From NCBI GenBank assembly GCA_027475525.1, contig JAMWFC010000070.1, positions 496,001 to 560,000 on the forward strand: a stretch of 64,000 nt of DNA. The letters are read 5' to 3'. A model generated the notes under the pieces. That model was not told the DNA's origin. It was given only the letters and a program-made list of their open reading frames with translations, and did no database searches. Origin of the DNA: Macrolepiota albuminosa. Taxonomy: Eukaryota; Basidiomycota; Agaricomycetes; Agaricales; Agaricaceae. A program made the position numbers and the translations under genes. Positions 11,385 through 22,954 of the stretch are shown here, piece after piece; the stretch's first letter is position 1, and the number at the start of each line of letters is the position of its first letter.

Positions 11385-11538
11385 GAGGCCTTAACCGAAC
11401 AAAGTGAGGTTGAGGCTGGGATTAAGCATTGAGTTGTGGAATACCGAGGCCTTAACCGAACGAGGCCTTAACCGAACAAAGTGAGGTTGAGGCTGGGATT
11501 AAGCATTGAGTTGTGGAATACCGAGGCCTTAACCGAAC
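11385..11538. repeat. Exact 77-bp period inside the 61-bp array
   Basis: The segment at 11385 recurs at 11462, interrupting the 61-bp period with a 16-bp remnant. It matches the other 77-bp junctions in the window. Confidence 0.75.
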
Positions 11539-12062
11539 AAAGTGAGGTTGAGGCTGGGATTAAGCATTGAGTTGTGGAATACCGAGGCCTTAACCGAACA
11601 AAGTGAGGTTGAGGCTGGGATTAAGCATTGAGTTGTGGAATACCGAGGCCTTAACCGAACAAAGTGAGGTTGAGGCTGGGATTAAGCATTGAGTTGTGGA
11701 ATACCGAGGCCTTAACCGAACAAAGTGAGGTTGAGGCTGGGATTAAGCATTGAGTTGTGGAATACCGAGGCCTTAACCGAACAAAGTGAGGTTGAGGCTG
11801 GGATTAAGCATTGAGTTGTGGAATACCGAGGCCTTAACCGAACAAAGTGAGGTTGAGGCTGGGATTAAGCATTGAGTTGTGGAATACCGAGGCCTTAACC
11901 GAACAAAGTGAGGTTGAGGCTGGGATTAAGCATTGAGTTGTGGAATACCGAGGCCTTAACCGAACAAAGTGAGGTTGAGGCTGGGATTAAGCATTGAGTT
12001 GTGAAATACCGAGGCCTTAACCAAACAAAGTGAGGTTGAGGCTGGGATTAAGCATTGAGTTC
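11385..12062 (-). repeat. 61-bp satellite array, right arm (inverted)
   Basis: About eleven copies of the reverse complement of the left-arm unit, more uniform than the left array. At its start (11385-11538) an exact 77-bp offset repeat breaks the 61-bp phase: 61 plus a 16-bp partial unit. Confidence 0.9.
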
Positions 12063-12241
12063 TCTATACATACTTGGAGCCCTAACCGAACAAAGTGAGG
12101 TTAGGGTGGAGGCTTAGTTGGGGGGGGTTTGGGGGCGAAGCCCCCAACGAGCTACGAAATTTGTGCCGAAGGCACGAATCGTAGCTCGTTATCAAAAATG
12201 GAGAAGCGTCCAGAAAACAAGGTTGACACGAGTCTGAGCCT

Positions 12242-12575
12242 ATACTATTCCACCCCTTTAGCTCGGAGTCCCCTCTGAGTCGGACAAAACAATGTTTTGC
12301 CACAACCAGCCATCCTAAGCACTTCAAACAAGACATACAACGTAATATAACATACCTAATGTGTTCCCGACTTAGTCCGGGGTGAGACAAGGTCTCGTTG
12401 CTGAGTCCCTTGGTGGCGAATGGTCAAGCCAGTTGTCACACCTGCCGATTCAGCGGCAAGGCGGAGTCTAAAATTCTCTCGCTCTTCTTTACAGTGCAGC
12501 GGAGTGTGAATTCAGCATCTTACTAAGGTGTGACGCCTTAGTGACATCCGACTCGCTAAAGGGGTGGAATAGTAT
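12242..12575. mobile_element. MITE-like element with 21-bp terminal inverted repeats
   Basis: ATACTATTCCACCCCTTTAGC at 12242-12262 is perfectly inverted at 12555-12575, bounding 334 bp with no convincing ORF. Nearby TA dinucleotides would suit a Tc1/mariner-type target, but I cannot prove the duplication. Confidence 0.65.
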
Positions 12576-14397
12576 CTATACCATCAACATCTGATCTGAA
12601 AGTGTCGAGGTCAATCGATCGAAACAAGTTTTTATACCCACAATCAAAGGAGCATAGCCCTGCAAACAAAACTTCTTGTGAGCGTTAACTCGATGATAGA
12701 TCGTTATATATATCTAGGACGAGCGCGCGACCCAAAATGATATATGTGGCAAAGGATCCCTGTTTAGCGGAAAATTACGGGGAATGCTGTCAGGGAGAAT
12801 ACTTTTTGGGACTGGATGAGACACTACTTTATCAGAAGCTTACAAATTTGACTCCTTTCATCTGGGGAATCAAAGGACTCAAGACTGAGGGGCCAACCAG
12901 GGAATGCTTCTACATAGTTATCTGGTTATCAGTAAAATGGTTGGATCAGGAAACACTAGCCTTGACGAGTTAGACGCGACAGCGGATTAGGGGTCTATCT
13001 CGGAAGTCCCACTTATGACGTGCATACGAGGCGGCTTTGTCCAAGTCTCATTGGTCCATCCATGTACATGGACTACCTTGCTCATTACCACAGAGTATCC
13101 CAACTTGTCAAAGATGTCGCCAAAAGGGGACCCTGAGAGTAAAACTTTCGGCCGAGCCAGGGTTCTCACATCGTAGAAAATTGAATGTAGGTCCTTGTGA
13201 GCACTCTGACAGGAAAATCTTCCAAGTCAGCTGTTGGGCTATTACTAGTGACACTTCGTGAGGGATGAGCCCACATGTTTCCTATGTGGCCAGAGTCCAT
13301 CGATATCATAATGTGACCGGACCGATTGATATGTCATTCTAGTAATGGAAGTCGGTGTTGTCATCTTTAGAAGCCCAAAGACTAGAACTCAGAACAATAC
13401 TTCGAAGTCTTCTATAAACGCAGGCCAATACTAATGCCGTGTTCCGTTTGATTAAATCTTATGCACGGAAGAGATGGAAGAGGCCGTTCTCTGCCAGATG
13501 GAAAATTACTTTCAGCAAATTTCAAGGGCGCAGCGCGCGCAGCAGATACAAGTGCATCAAACTATAAGTATGCACCACAACACTGCCATAGCCGAGAAGG
13601 TTGAAAGAAGGCTAGGAGAACCGAAGAAGCCCAATCAAGCAAGGTGGAGCATCAGAGCCGCGAGAGTGCCGTAATAGACAATTGCAAGAACACAGTATCT
13701 ATACAATAAAAGACTTCAGCGGAGACAGGACGATGTGAAAGTCGCTGCAATGCAATTTGGGCACTTTGGTCATTCTATGTGGAAACTTCAAGCCGCAAAC
13801 GAGCACAATGCTGGTGTTGTTCGGAGGAAGCAGACATCATATGATCGACAAACTATTGTACCGCAGTAAGGGAACTGCTTGTAATTGTTCTGCCACGCCG
13901 TCTTATTGTGGATCCTAAATGTTGATGATCAAGCAACAGCCCTGAAAAGGGAATCGTTGTAATTCACCGCTTGTCCCCAATTAGGAACCGTCGTTATTCA
14001 TAAAACCTCTGCCTACCAACCATGGATGGAATAGCCGACTTTTATTTCCCCTGACCTTAGTGAAATTTTCTTTCGTCTTTGTATTTCAGCAAGTATGTCT
14101 ATCCATTCCATGGTATGTGGCTCTCGACTCACTAGCAACGTACACCGTCTAATTTGACAACTCACAGTGTTCCTTCGAGAAAGAGAACCTGGTATGCACA
14201 TTGTTGATCTCTATTGGCGGGAGGTCCATCTCATGTAGATTCAGCCCGATATTCTCTGTCATGGCAGACATAAAGTCAAATACCAGCCTCACGAAGAATG
14301 GGATTTCCTCCTTGCCACTCCTCGCCGGTCTATCGACTTGTCGCTAATGTTACCGCATTACCGTGCACGAAATCAACCTATAGATCATCGCATGGGC
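12576..14397. other. No supported gene
   Basis: Mixed-composition DNA with only short isolated ORFs on both strands, none with a family signature. The last 140 bp (14260-14397) is open in the frame of the DUF7330-like gene and may be its 5' exon. Confidence 0.6.
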
Positions 14398-14848
14398 ATG
14401 TTCATCGCAAATGATTCTGCCCCTACTAAAGTCAAAGTTGTGAGTATCTTGCCAACTTATGGTTTCCATCTCATGTCCTCGATTGCAGTGCCGCCAGTAT
14501 CCCCGCTCGAGATTCTACCTCGAAATACAAGCAGGTGCCTCAGACGTTACCGTTTGGCTTCCCTCTGACTTCAGAGGACAAATTAATTACACTGGCGAAG
14601 CTCGTTTCTCTGCGGGTTTCATCAACCGCATCTTGCGGAACTCGCGTGTGAACGAGCCCGAGTACGATGGGATGTGCGACGAAGACGGTGTGGTCATCTG
14701 TACACATGGTCGCATCATGTTCAAAATGTGGGACATCCAGACATCCGCGCCAGAGAACATCCATAAGGAGACCCTGAAACGCATGTTTGGACTCACGCGC
14801 AAGGCTCCTGAAACGGCGATCGATTGGGATTTCCTCTTGGAGGACTGA
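14398..14848 (+). CDS. DUF7330-like protein (C-terminal exons)
   Basis: Function unknown. Two exons, 14398-14439 and 14489-14848, flank a 49-bp intron with good GTGAGT and TTGCAG sites, in phase. The protein shows the beta-rich pattern common in an expanded mushroom family: RFYLEIQAGASDVTVWLPSD, then FRGQI, GEARFSAGF and a C-terminal block rich in GDG/DWD-type turns (IDWDFLLED). I recognise it as DUF7330-like, not by a strong motif. The Met at 14398 is in frame, but the frame stays open further upstream to at least 14262, so the true start and any 5' exon are unsettled. Nothing around it suggests a pathway. Confidence 0.6.
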
Positions 14849-17751
14849 ACCCTGAAGAGAAGTCGCTGTGTTTTACCTCTTCTCTTGTTCCTACTATTAG
14901 CTTATTTCTCCGTGCTTTCGGCCTTGGCACGACTTTGATAACCCATCTACACTACGCGTACATCTAAATCACTCGGCTCTCTGTCTGCTTTCCGCCCATC
15001 ACTATCGTACCCATATGCATCCAAAACACGTTTCACTATCAGCACTGCTCTCCTATCCCTGCAATCAACCTCACTGTAGCACTAGTCTTGCGTTCACAAC
15101 AGACACATTAATTCCCTGGTCTGGTCTGTCCAACTGTAGCATACAAATGAACCTCCATGTTATCTTCTCTCTATACTCGATTGTTTATGGCGTCGATACA
15201 TGAATGAATTAACATGTTTTTATGTTCCTGATCTTCTTGCTTGCAGTGTTCATAAATCGTCACCTCCAAGATCAGTGAACTCAAGGCCGTTGTCAGGCAG
15301 GAATTTAGCGGACCTTGGATGCATAAAGAAAATTGATGAGATTTCCAACGTTGCATTTCCAAAGGCGTATACGATAAGCCGCAAAACACCACGACGAGAC
15401 GATCAAGGGCCTATCACTAAATGGAAACCGCAATGCAGTTTACTCCGGGTCGATGAGGGATGAACAACAAAAGAATGTGCATGGGACATGTTGGGTACCA
15501 CAAAGGCAAATAAGTTATTTGCCGAAAGAGAGGGACTATACCATAAAGCAGAGGTATCTGAGGCTCACACCAGACTGACCCATGCAGAAAGAAATATACG
15601 TACACCACCACAGATAGATAAAACACACCTCTGCAGCGTGAATAACTTGGAGAGAAAGAAAGGTCCAGCGAACGAGAGTGCTTTAAATTAGTACGTATGG
15701 AAAGTAGCAAAGAGAATAAAGGTTAATCAGGGAGCGACGGGTGACCGAGAAAATAGGACACAGGGAAAAGTACACATGAATAGATTCTGCGAATGAAGTG
15801 GGGCGAGATAACCTCGCGCGGTTGAAAGCAGAAACGGGCTTATAGTAGATTTTTGAACTTGCTGCTCAGAGATCACCCTTTGGGAATGCAAACCTTAAAA
15901 AATCAAGGTGAGAGATGAGACAAGCTCAGCGTTTGTACAGGGATGGATGTCCCCCTGCAATGTAGAGTTAGTGTATAGAACTAAAAAGAAAAAGAAAACC
16001 GAGCCCACACTGCTCACAAGGTCTTGGTCAGGGAAAATAGTGTGTGTGAGAGATATAACGCGCTTATTTCTCCTGCGATACGAAATACCGGTGAGAGCAG
16101 CACATAATCGAGACTAAGATCTCAGCCCTACTGTTCTCGACACAGCATCTGCCAAAATATGGCACCGCGCTGAGAACAGTTTCGATTCCTGCAGTGAGAT
16201 GTCCAACGCTCAGGGAACTGCCGAACGATGTACTCGCTTGTTGCGCAGAGTCCTCTGAAAAGGCTCCTTACCCTTAGAACCCGCCTTTACGTCGATACAT
16301 ATATTTTCTGACAATACAGCCGCAGTTACATCCGTATACGAACTGAAAGCCAAACCTAGACAACTGCAGATGACCTACTTTATAGACACCATTGGCAGGT
16401 TCCTTGGTGAACGCACAGCACACATAGAGTAGTGTCAGGAGGGTGTTAAATGGCAACAAAAGGGCGGACGCGGAAGCAAAAGAAGGCACGGTATTACGGA
16501 CTCTCGACCACACCGCACTAGGCACGAAAAAAGGAAAGCTAAGGAAAACGCATCAGGAAAATGGAAAAAGATCGAGTAAGGACCCAACCCATGGGCAGAT
16601 TCGGAGTTGCGACTGATTTCCGAGAACCGAGAGAACATGTTCATACAGAGAGGGAGGTTTCACACATGTCACACAGTACAGGACTGAACATACATTTTTT
16701 ACAAGTAGTTTGTACCTGATGAAGTCCCCATGGGGGAATGATATCATAGACATGAAGGCCTGTCTGAGGTACGAAGTACACCGGCATATCCTTCAGGAGG
16801 CGAATGAGAAACCAGACCTGGGAGGGCTTCTAGGAGTCGAAGAAGGGCTAGAAGCGACGGTGAAGTTCCTAGACAAAATGGACCGTTCACGAAGACAGGA
16901 CACGGACATATATCGCAACCAACCTCAACCGACCGAAGGTGACCAGGAAATTAAGGTAAGGGAAGCAGCATGAGCAGATGGGAAAATGAGCTGAGGAAAC
17001 CATGTGGATAGAGGAAGAGAAAACAGACAATGAATGGGTACATAGCAGAGAAACCCTGACGGTACAAAGGTGCGGGACCCATAGCAACCATACGACTCAC
17101 GATCAGAATCTCGATGGAGGCGAAGCGATATCACACATCACGGGAGTCAACGCACAACCCGCGTACGCGGAGTAAAATTATACATCATAGGCACACGAAA
17201 CTCCCTCTTTTACCCGCAGATGACACTAACCACCCATGACCTACCTCTATGCATACGACGCGAGAACCCGCCCTCACACTCGCCACATACAACTTTGAAA
17301 GAAAAAACTATATCACATACCAGTACGCATCTATCCCTTAGCCATGTGTTGTGGCTTGCCGGCGGTATTAACAGAATTCATCACCATCATCCGATATCAC
17401 GGTCGAACGTTACATTAGACTGTCGTGTAACTTGGTAGTTACATCATCTCGATGTTACAGAAAAGGGGCGCCAGTGCTCGCATCACGGTGTATATCAACG
17501 GAACCATTGAGGTTTCCTGCAGCACGAGAATCCATACGAGGTACATTGCTATCCACGGATCTTCAAGACGCAGAAATGCTGAAGTTCCGACGCGGGATCT
17601 GGAAGACTTGTGTAGTCTGAAGACAACGAAGAACTGGATACAATGAAGACATTATTACATGAGTTCACCCAGTGGAGAAAGCCTATGGCAAATACCTAGA
17701 AGCTATCTTGGTGGCGAGGTGCTCAAAGTGCATGTCAGCGTGGAAACCCGC
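14849..17751. other. Gene-poor spacer
   Basis: No ORF here shows a domain, a signal peptide or convincing intron structure on either strand. The longest open stretches are under 100 codons and overlap each other in several frames. A non-coding transcript cannot be excluded. Confidence 0.55.
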
Positions 17752-18431
17752 TCATTCTGGATGGCCGCGGCGTCCTGCTCCTGCAAGACACTGTTCGACC
17801 GTTTCTAATAGAGCGGGATTCTCGAGAGCGGCTGCAACACGTTCTTTATCGTTTAATTGTTTATTCACTAAGGGAAAAGGAGTGAACAAGGTTCCAAGGT
17901 CGAGCGCGAAGAGCTTTATGTACCAGCGTGTTCGCTTTGATGTGATCCCGGCTTTAACAAGATATCTACTTTGTACCGGTCAGGGAGACTCCGGAGGAGG
18001 CGCACACGGATAGAGAGACCTGTCATTGACATCAGGCTCAGTTCAACACGATGCGACGAATTCATACCGATGAGAGTGGACATGCCACAGTGTGGTATAG
18101 TTGGAGTAAATTCGACAAACACACGGTTGCCGGTCACACTGATTTGTGGTGCTGATACGACCCGAAGTTCTTCCAAAGTATTAGGATGTTCTGGATCGTT
18201 GATTGACCGAATCAAATCTGGTCAAGGATCATAAGCGTTGGAGAACTCAAGGATGAGGGGTGATTACACACCGAAGATCTCATCTTGGTCAATGGGGTCC
18301 ACATCATCAAGAAAATCTTCTGCAATAGCCTTTTCGTTTATCCAAAGCGACTGTTTAGATAGATCTGACTTTCGAACAGTCGGTTTTGTCGAAAATACTG
18401 TAGGATTGGGATTGAAGATTTCTCCTGGCAT
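17752..18431 (-). CDS. CIA2: MIP18-family cytosolic Fe-S assembly factor (Cia2/CIAO2B)
   Basis: Component of the CIA targeting complex, which hands 4Fe-4S clusters to cytosolic and nuclear apoproteins such as DNA polymerases and helicases. Exons 18431-18272, 18217-18068, 18019-17924 and 17867-17752 give 173 residues, the usual family length. The acidic N-terminus ([15 protein letters not shown]) leads into the conserved [18 protein letters not shown], then [15 protein letters not shown] with the reactive cysteine, [12 protein letters not shown] and the C-terminal [17 protein letters not shown]. All four exons join in frame with 48-56-bp introns. It is head to head with the DCN1-like gene, 169 bp between start codons, so they may share a promoter. 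Confidence 0.95.
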
Positions 18432-18600
18432 CGTGGTTAGGGTCCGAAAGGAATTCGGGCCGATATGTACGGCACCGTCACGCGAATTTGCACTCAGACA
18501 AGCTTGGATACATTGGCGCGTCGTTCGTCTTTCACCTAACTGTTTGTGCTCTGGCCTTTTCATCTCCAACTACCACCACCCACGTATAGTCTTGACAGTC

Positions 18601-20595
18601 ATGCCGCCCAAGGTATTGTGCCTTGATCGCGGGTCCAGCACTGGCTGACGCATGCAACAAGCGAAAACGCAACGATGAGCCTGCTGCTGAGGTTGCTGCC
18701 CCATCAACGCGAACGACACGTAGTTCAGTTCGCACGTCCAACGCGAAAGCGGCGTCTACAGGCAAAGCGATGTCTAAGAAGTCGAAGGATGAGGGTGACA
18801 ATCAACTGGTACGCCCTTCACGTGTTATGGCGACTTTTTGCCACTTGGCTTCCCAAAGAGTTGTATTGTTTACTTTATAACTACAGTCATCCGAAACCGC
18901 TCCTCCTGCAAAGAAGACCAGGACTACCACTGGCAAGGCATCCACAAAGACTAGGAAACCATCGACTAAAACTGCTGCAAAATCGTCTCGCGCATTATCC
19001 TCAACGTCAGTAATATACAATACACATTTCTTCGCTTCTAACTGCTGCTATGCATTCCTCTTGAATTCTTTTATTTTTTGGTCGTCGACTGAAATAGGTC
19101 TGCTGAGGTAAGCATCCGTGTCCTTTAATGGCATGAGCTGATGTCAGGTACGTCTCACACAGAAAGGTGGTGCGGGGAAGCAGACCAAGTCGTAAGTTTC
19201 CTTCCACACTCTCATCTTCCTTCCAAAATTGCTTTAATACGCAATTACTGGTGTTTGAATGAATCCCGCATGACACTCTCGTCATTTATGTGCTGCTTTT
19301 CTCACAACACAAAAAATGTATACAGCGACGACGATGTCATAGTAACCAAAGACATCGTTCTCGAGGTATGTCCAACCTGTCATGGACTCTGATGGGTTCA
19401 ACCAGAGGTCTCCAAATAGACAAAAAAGACATCGTTCTCGAGGTATGTCCAACCTGTCATGGACTCTGATGGGTTCAACCAGAGGTCTCCAAATAGACAA
19501 AATACCGGCTGCAATTAATGAATCACCTCCATCACCTGCGAAAGTACAGTCCTCACGGCCTCGACCTCCTTCAAAAGAGCCATATAGCTCAGAGCGCGCA
19601 CGAGCGCTATTCGAAAAATATGAAGAAGCCGACGAACCTAATACCATAGGGGCCGATGGTTTTGTGCGCCTTTGCAATGACGCGGAGATGGCTATGGAAG
19701 GGGCATTGCCTCTTATTCTCGCATGGCAATTTGGGACGAAAGAAATGATGAAGATAACAGAGGATGAGTGGCGAAAGGGTACGGGTTCCCTGAAGTGAGT
19801 TGAACTTGCTACTTCGATGCACCACTTGCTGACGTAGCATCGCTGGCGCGTTTAGGGTTTCGAACTTACCTACTTTGAATGCGGTGGTCCATGACCTTGA
19901 AGATTTACTCATGCTTGACGTACCTTTACCGCCAAAGAATCCGAAAAAGGATATCTATGATAAGACTGCGTATTGGAAGTATAGCCAAGATCGAAAATCT
20001 TCTTTTAGACAACTTTATATGTTTTCTTTTGCTCTTGTCAAACCCGCGTAAGGTTATCAACGTTATATTCTAATCTGATCTCAACGGCTTCCTGACGCAC
20101 AGGCAATCAAGAACCATCAACATGGAGGTCAAGTGTTCTATTGCTTAGTCTTTATTTTTGACTGACAGTGGCATCTTCCATAGACTGCCACGGCTCTTTG
20201 GTCCGTTCTTCTTGTGCCCAAGTTTCCGTTAATGGGAGAGGTAGTAAACTTTATTAGTGTGCGTGCTTGTCTCATGCCTTTTATGGACCTCGGACATTTT
20301 ATAATGCACAGGATCGCATCACAACATACAAAGCAGCTAACAAGGATCTGTGGGGCATGGTCTGTGCAGTGCTTTCGTAGTAGCCCTCATGGCGAACTTA
20401 TGATCATGGTTCTCACACAGATGTTGGAATTTTGCGAAACAGTCAACCCTAATTTAAGCGATTACGAAAGCGATGGAGTACGTTCCTCAATCAGCTCTAT
20501 ATCTTGTGGTGTTGAAGCTGTTCCTCTAGGCTTGGCCCACCCTCCTCGACAATTTTGTCATCTGGAAAACGGGGCAATCGACAAATGCTCTTTGA
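18601..20595 (+). CDS. DCN1: DCN1-like cullin neddylation cofactor
   Basis: Scaffold-type E3 that helps attach NEDD8 to cullins. The C-terminal PONY domain is clear: LFEKYEEADEPNTIGADGF, LAWQFGTKEMMKITEDEW, AYWKYSQDRKSSFRQLYMF, TATALWSVLLVPKFPLMGE, NKDLWGMMLEFCE, and finally NLSDYESDGAWPTLLDNFV. Confident exons: (19502 or 19558)-19794, 19838-20047, 20103-20127, 20184-20258, 20312-20359, 20421-20477 and 20530-20595. Upstream exons 18601-18612, 18662-18808 and from 18897 encode a Lys/Ser/Thr-rich N-terminus with no UBA domain visible; their junctions to the core are uncertain. The exact 77-bp repeat at 19348-19501 falls on an exon-intron border there. Confidence 0.9.
19348..19501. repeat. Exact 77-bp tandem duplication in the DCN1-like gene
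   Basis: Copies 19348-19424 and 19425-19501 are identical. The unit contains an exon end and the following short intron, so the copy confuses splicing prediction. Confidence 0.9.
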
Positions 20596-21032
20596 TCCTA
20601 GTTAATGCTTTACTTCTCTTCTTTCTGTCCAATCAACTCGTCTCGGACGGTCTCATCGCCGAATACATCGTTTGGATATCATTCCCACCGATTCTTTTTA
20701 TCATGTTCTATTATCCGTCCGGTGCATTCGTCAATCGTTTTGTGGATACTGATCTACATATGCCTCTTACAATTCCTTCTTACCATGTCAAGGGCGATCA
20801 CCCACTGACTCAAAAGACTCAAAATGAAGGACTGAATTATGTTGGAAAAGAGGAAATATCATTACTTGCAAAGTCCTGGATCTGCTCAAACCCAGAGTCT
20901 CAAATATAAAATCGTGATAGCTATCATAATAGGACGGACACATTCTTCATAAGTGTATAAAAGAGAAACTAGATAAAAGTCCGCTAGAATTTCCTATGCT
21001 ACATATCGCAGACATTTACAAAATCTCGGAAA

Positions 21033-22804
21033 TTAGGCGGTCGCATTGACCCGATCGTTCATGAGAGTGGTTTTGGGAGGAACTCCACTTTCCGAGCGAT
21101 TATGCTGAGCAGGGGACAATGCCCGTGGTGCGAGCCTTTCATTGGCGCCATCTTGCCACATTTCCTCAAGCGGTAGGTCAGGACGCGGGATCGTGCCTGT
21201 CAGTTCGAATCCATCCCCATCACCAGATGCGCCTTGTGGTTGGCTGAAATTAGACATCTCGTTATGATCAGCCGAGTTCATGTCGTGGTGTGTAGGGAGG
21301 ATTTCGGCGCTTTCACGTTTGATGCGGGGAGAGTAGGGTCGGTGGGAGAACTCCGAAGCAAGGCTTGGGTAGTATTGACGGTAGGTGAAGTATGATATGA
21401 CCGTTCCGAGGATCGACCCGACCAAGACATCCTGCCAATGGTCTGAAGATATGAGATTAAGATACACAGGTTACGACAAGGAGAATGATTTACGGCGATA
21501 ATCCATTGTGCGCGAAATTGCGACTAGGGCGGCACCGCAAAATGGAGCTAGCGATAGCCAGGCTTTGCCCTTGAAAAAGGTTTGTTCGTGAGATGGATCC
21601 TTGTTCCGGCACAATGGCGAGAGCTTACTGCGTGGCCTCTGCGATCAAAAAGGTGGAGTTTTCCAGCGAGGTAGAATGCCAGGAATCCTAGTCCAGCAAA
21701 CGACACTTCGGAGTTCGTCAACATATCTCCACGGTCATATTTTCAGAAACGACGTACTGCTTGAGTGGCCGGATGGGAAGCTGCGGAAACCATCACGGAG
21801 GATACTGTTATCGGTCTGCGTGCACAGCTGCCAGTACACCAGGCCGAATTCGGGGTCAATCGTACCAGGAGGCAGCTTGCAGCGATCAAGGACATCTATA
21901 AGGATATGCGAAATGAGCTATGTATCTGTAGTAATGAGAGAGAAACGTACCCGGCCGAGGCCTTCCAACCGTTATCTTGGTGAACTGTGTGATCGCGCCA
22001 GTAAGCGCTAGTCCTAATATCACTGAATCAAATATCATTTCATAAACGCTGTCAAGATTGACAGAGTGACTGACATCCCAACGTGCCTGCGGAGCGACAA
22101 AAATGAGGACAATACGAACATAACGCTGTCAAGATTGACAGAGTGACTGACATCCCAACGTGCCTGCGGAGCGACAAAAATGAGGACAATACGAACATAA
22201 AGGGGAGGCACTAACCGTTGTGGAATCCCACCAAGAGCGAATTGTTAAGAGATTGATAATAGGTTGGAGGACAAGAGGCGCGACAAAGCATATTAGATAA
22301 AGTGCAACGTTCTTTGATTAGGTTAAAGGATATTAGAGAAAATTCAACTTTTCGCCTAGATGGGCAAAGAAGCAGCTTAAAAACGCACCGGTACACGTTC
22401 ATGAATTGCGTAACTAGCAACGAAGGTTAGATTAGAGGTTATACTGGTACAGACTAACATACGGGTAGCGCAGCCTATGAAAGATTTGAGGCCAATCAAA
22501 GTGGAGTCAAAGACAGGACGTACGAGGCATCTGTGACGGAGAACTCTCTCCTGTAGCCTTCGACCTTGTCGAGGGAAAAGAAGAGAGCACTGTCCTGAGG
22601 TTCGTAAGTCGTCGTAAGGCAAAAAAATGAACATACGCAAGAAGAATAGTGAGAATCCTGTTGCGCACAGAGTGTAAGCAAATATGTCGAGTTCCCATTA
22701 TGATGATATGCCTACCAATCCGGGAAGTATGACAGAAACAATTTGCGACGTCTTGCAGGAGACACTGATGCTTTGGGATTTCTTTTGACGAAGAAAGACC
22801 TCAT
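21033..22804 (-). CDS. PAP2-type lipid phosphate phosphatase
   Basis: Integral membrane phosphatase of the LPP/DPP1 group, acting on phosphatidate, lyso-phosphatidate or diacylglycerol pyrophosphate. All three catalytic motifs are present: KITVGRPRP, FRSFPSGHSS, and SRTMDYRH...HWQDVLVGSILG. The N-terminus RRRKLFLSYFPDW, FFSLDKVEGYRREFSVTDAS and YAIHERVP matches fungal relatives. The start chosen is Met at 22804; Met at 22906 is also in frame. The last exon (21467-21033) is a hydrophilic tail after the PAP2 domain. The exact 77-bp repeat at 22046-22199 lies in a coding exon and shifts frame; one copy alone reads through cleanly. A 29-base gap near 21600-21630 is too short for an intron, so one boundary or base there is uncertain. 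Confidence 0.88.
22046..22199. repeat. Exact 77-bp tandem duplication in the PAP2 gene
   Basis: Copies 22046-22122 and 22123-22199 are identical and inside coding sequence. One copy gives an open frame through the transmembrane segment; two copies break it. Confidence 0.92.
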
Positions 22805-22954
22805 TTGGGGTTCTGGGGGGTTAACAGTAGAAACAGGCTCGTGCAGTGGGGCGTATGACATTAGTCGACTTTTAGTAGCAACAAGACAAATAACAAACTT
22901 TGGCAATCAATTTGTACACACGGCCAACTCGGAGTACTGCCTCGACCAACTGCG

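Larger units (their letters stand above)
9881..12165. mobile_element. Foldback-like element: inverted satellite arrays around an AT-rich core
   Basis: The left arm runs from the outer GTAGCTCGTT and a GGGGGCTTCGCCCCC block, through a 61-bp repeat array, to AT-rich units. The right arm is the same series in reverse complement, ending ...AACGAGCTAC. The axis lies near 10.95 kb. Tandemly built long inverted repeats with little in the middle resemble foldback transposons. There is no ORF. Because the AT-rich core resembles the Helitron leader, two head-to-head Helitron ends are an alternative. Confidence 0.55.

Noticed and set aside
10047..12062. CRISPR-like regular repeats
   Set aside because: The 61-bp units are directly adjacent with no unique spacers, and the host is a eukaryote; this is satellite DNA.
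12082..12390. 102-codon minus-strand ORF
   Set aside because: It crosses the satellite arm and the MITE edge; composition comes from the repeats.
13474..13674. Small plus-strand ORF with Gln-rich start
   Set aside because: Short, isolated, no flanking exons or family signature.
21601..22011. 136-codon plus-strand ORF
   Set aside because: Antisense shadow of the PAP2 exons holding the GRPRP and PSGH motifs.
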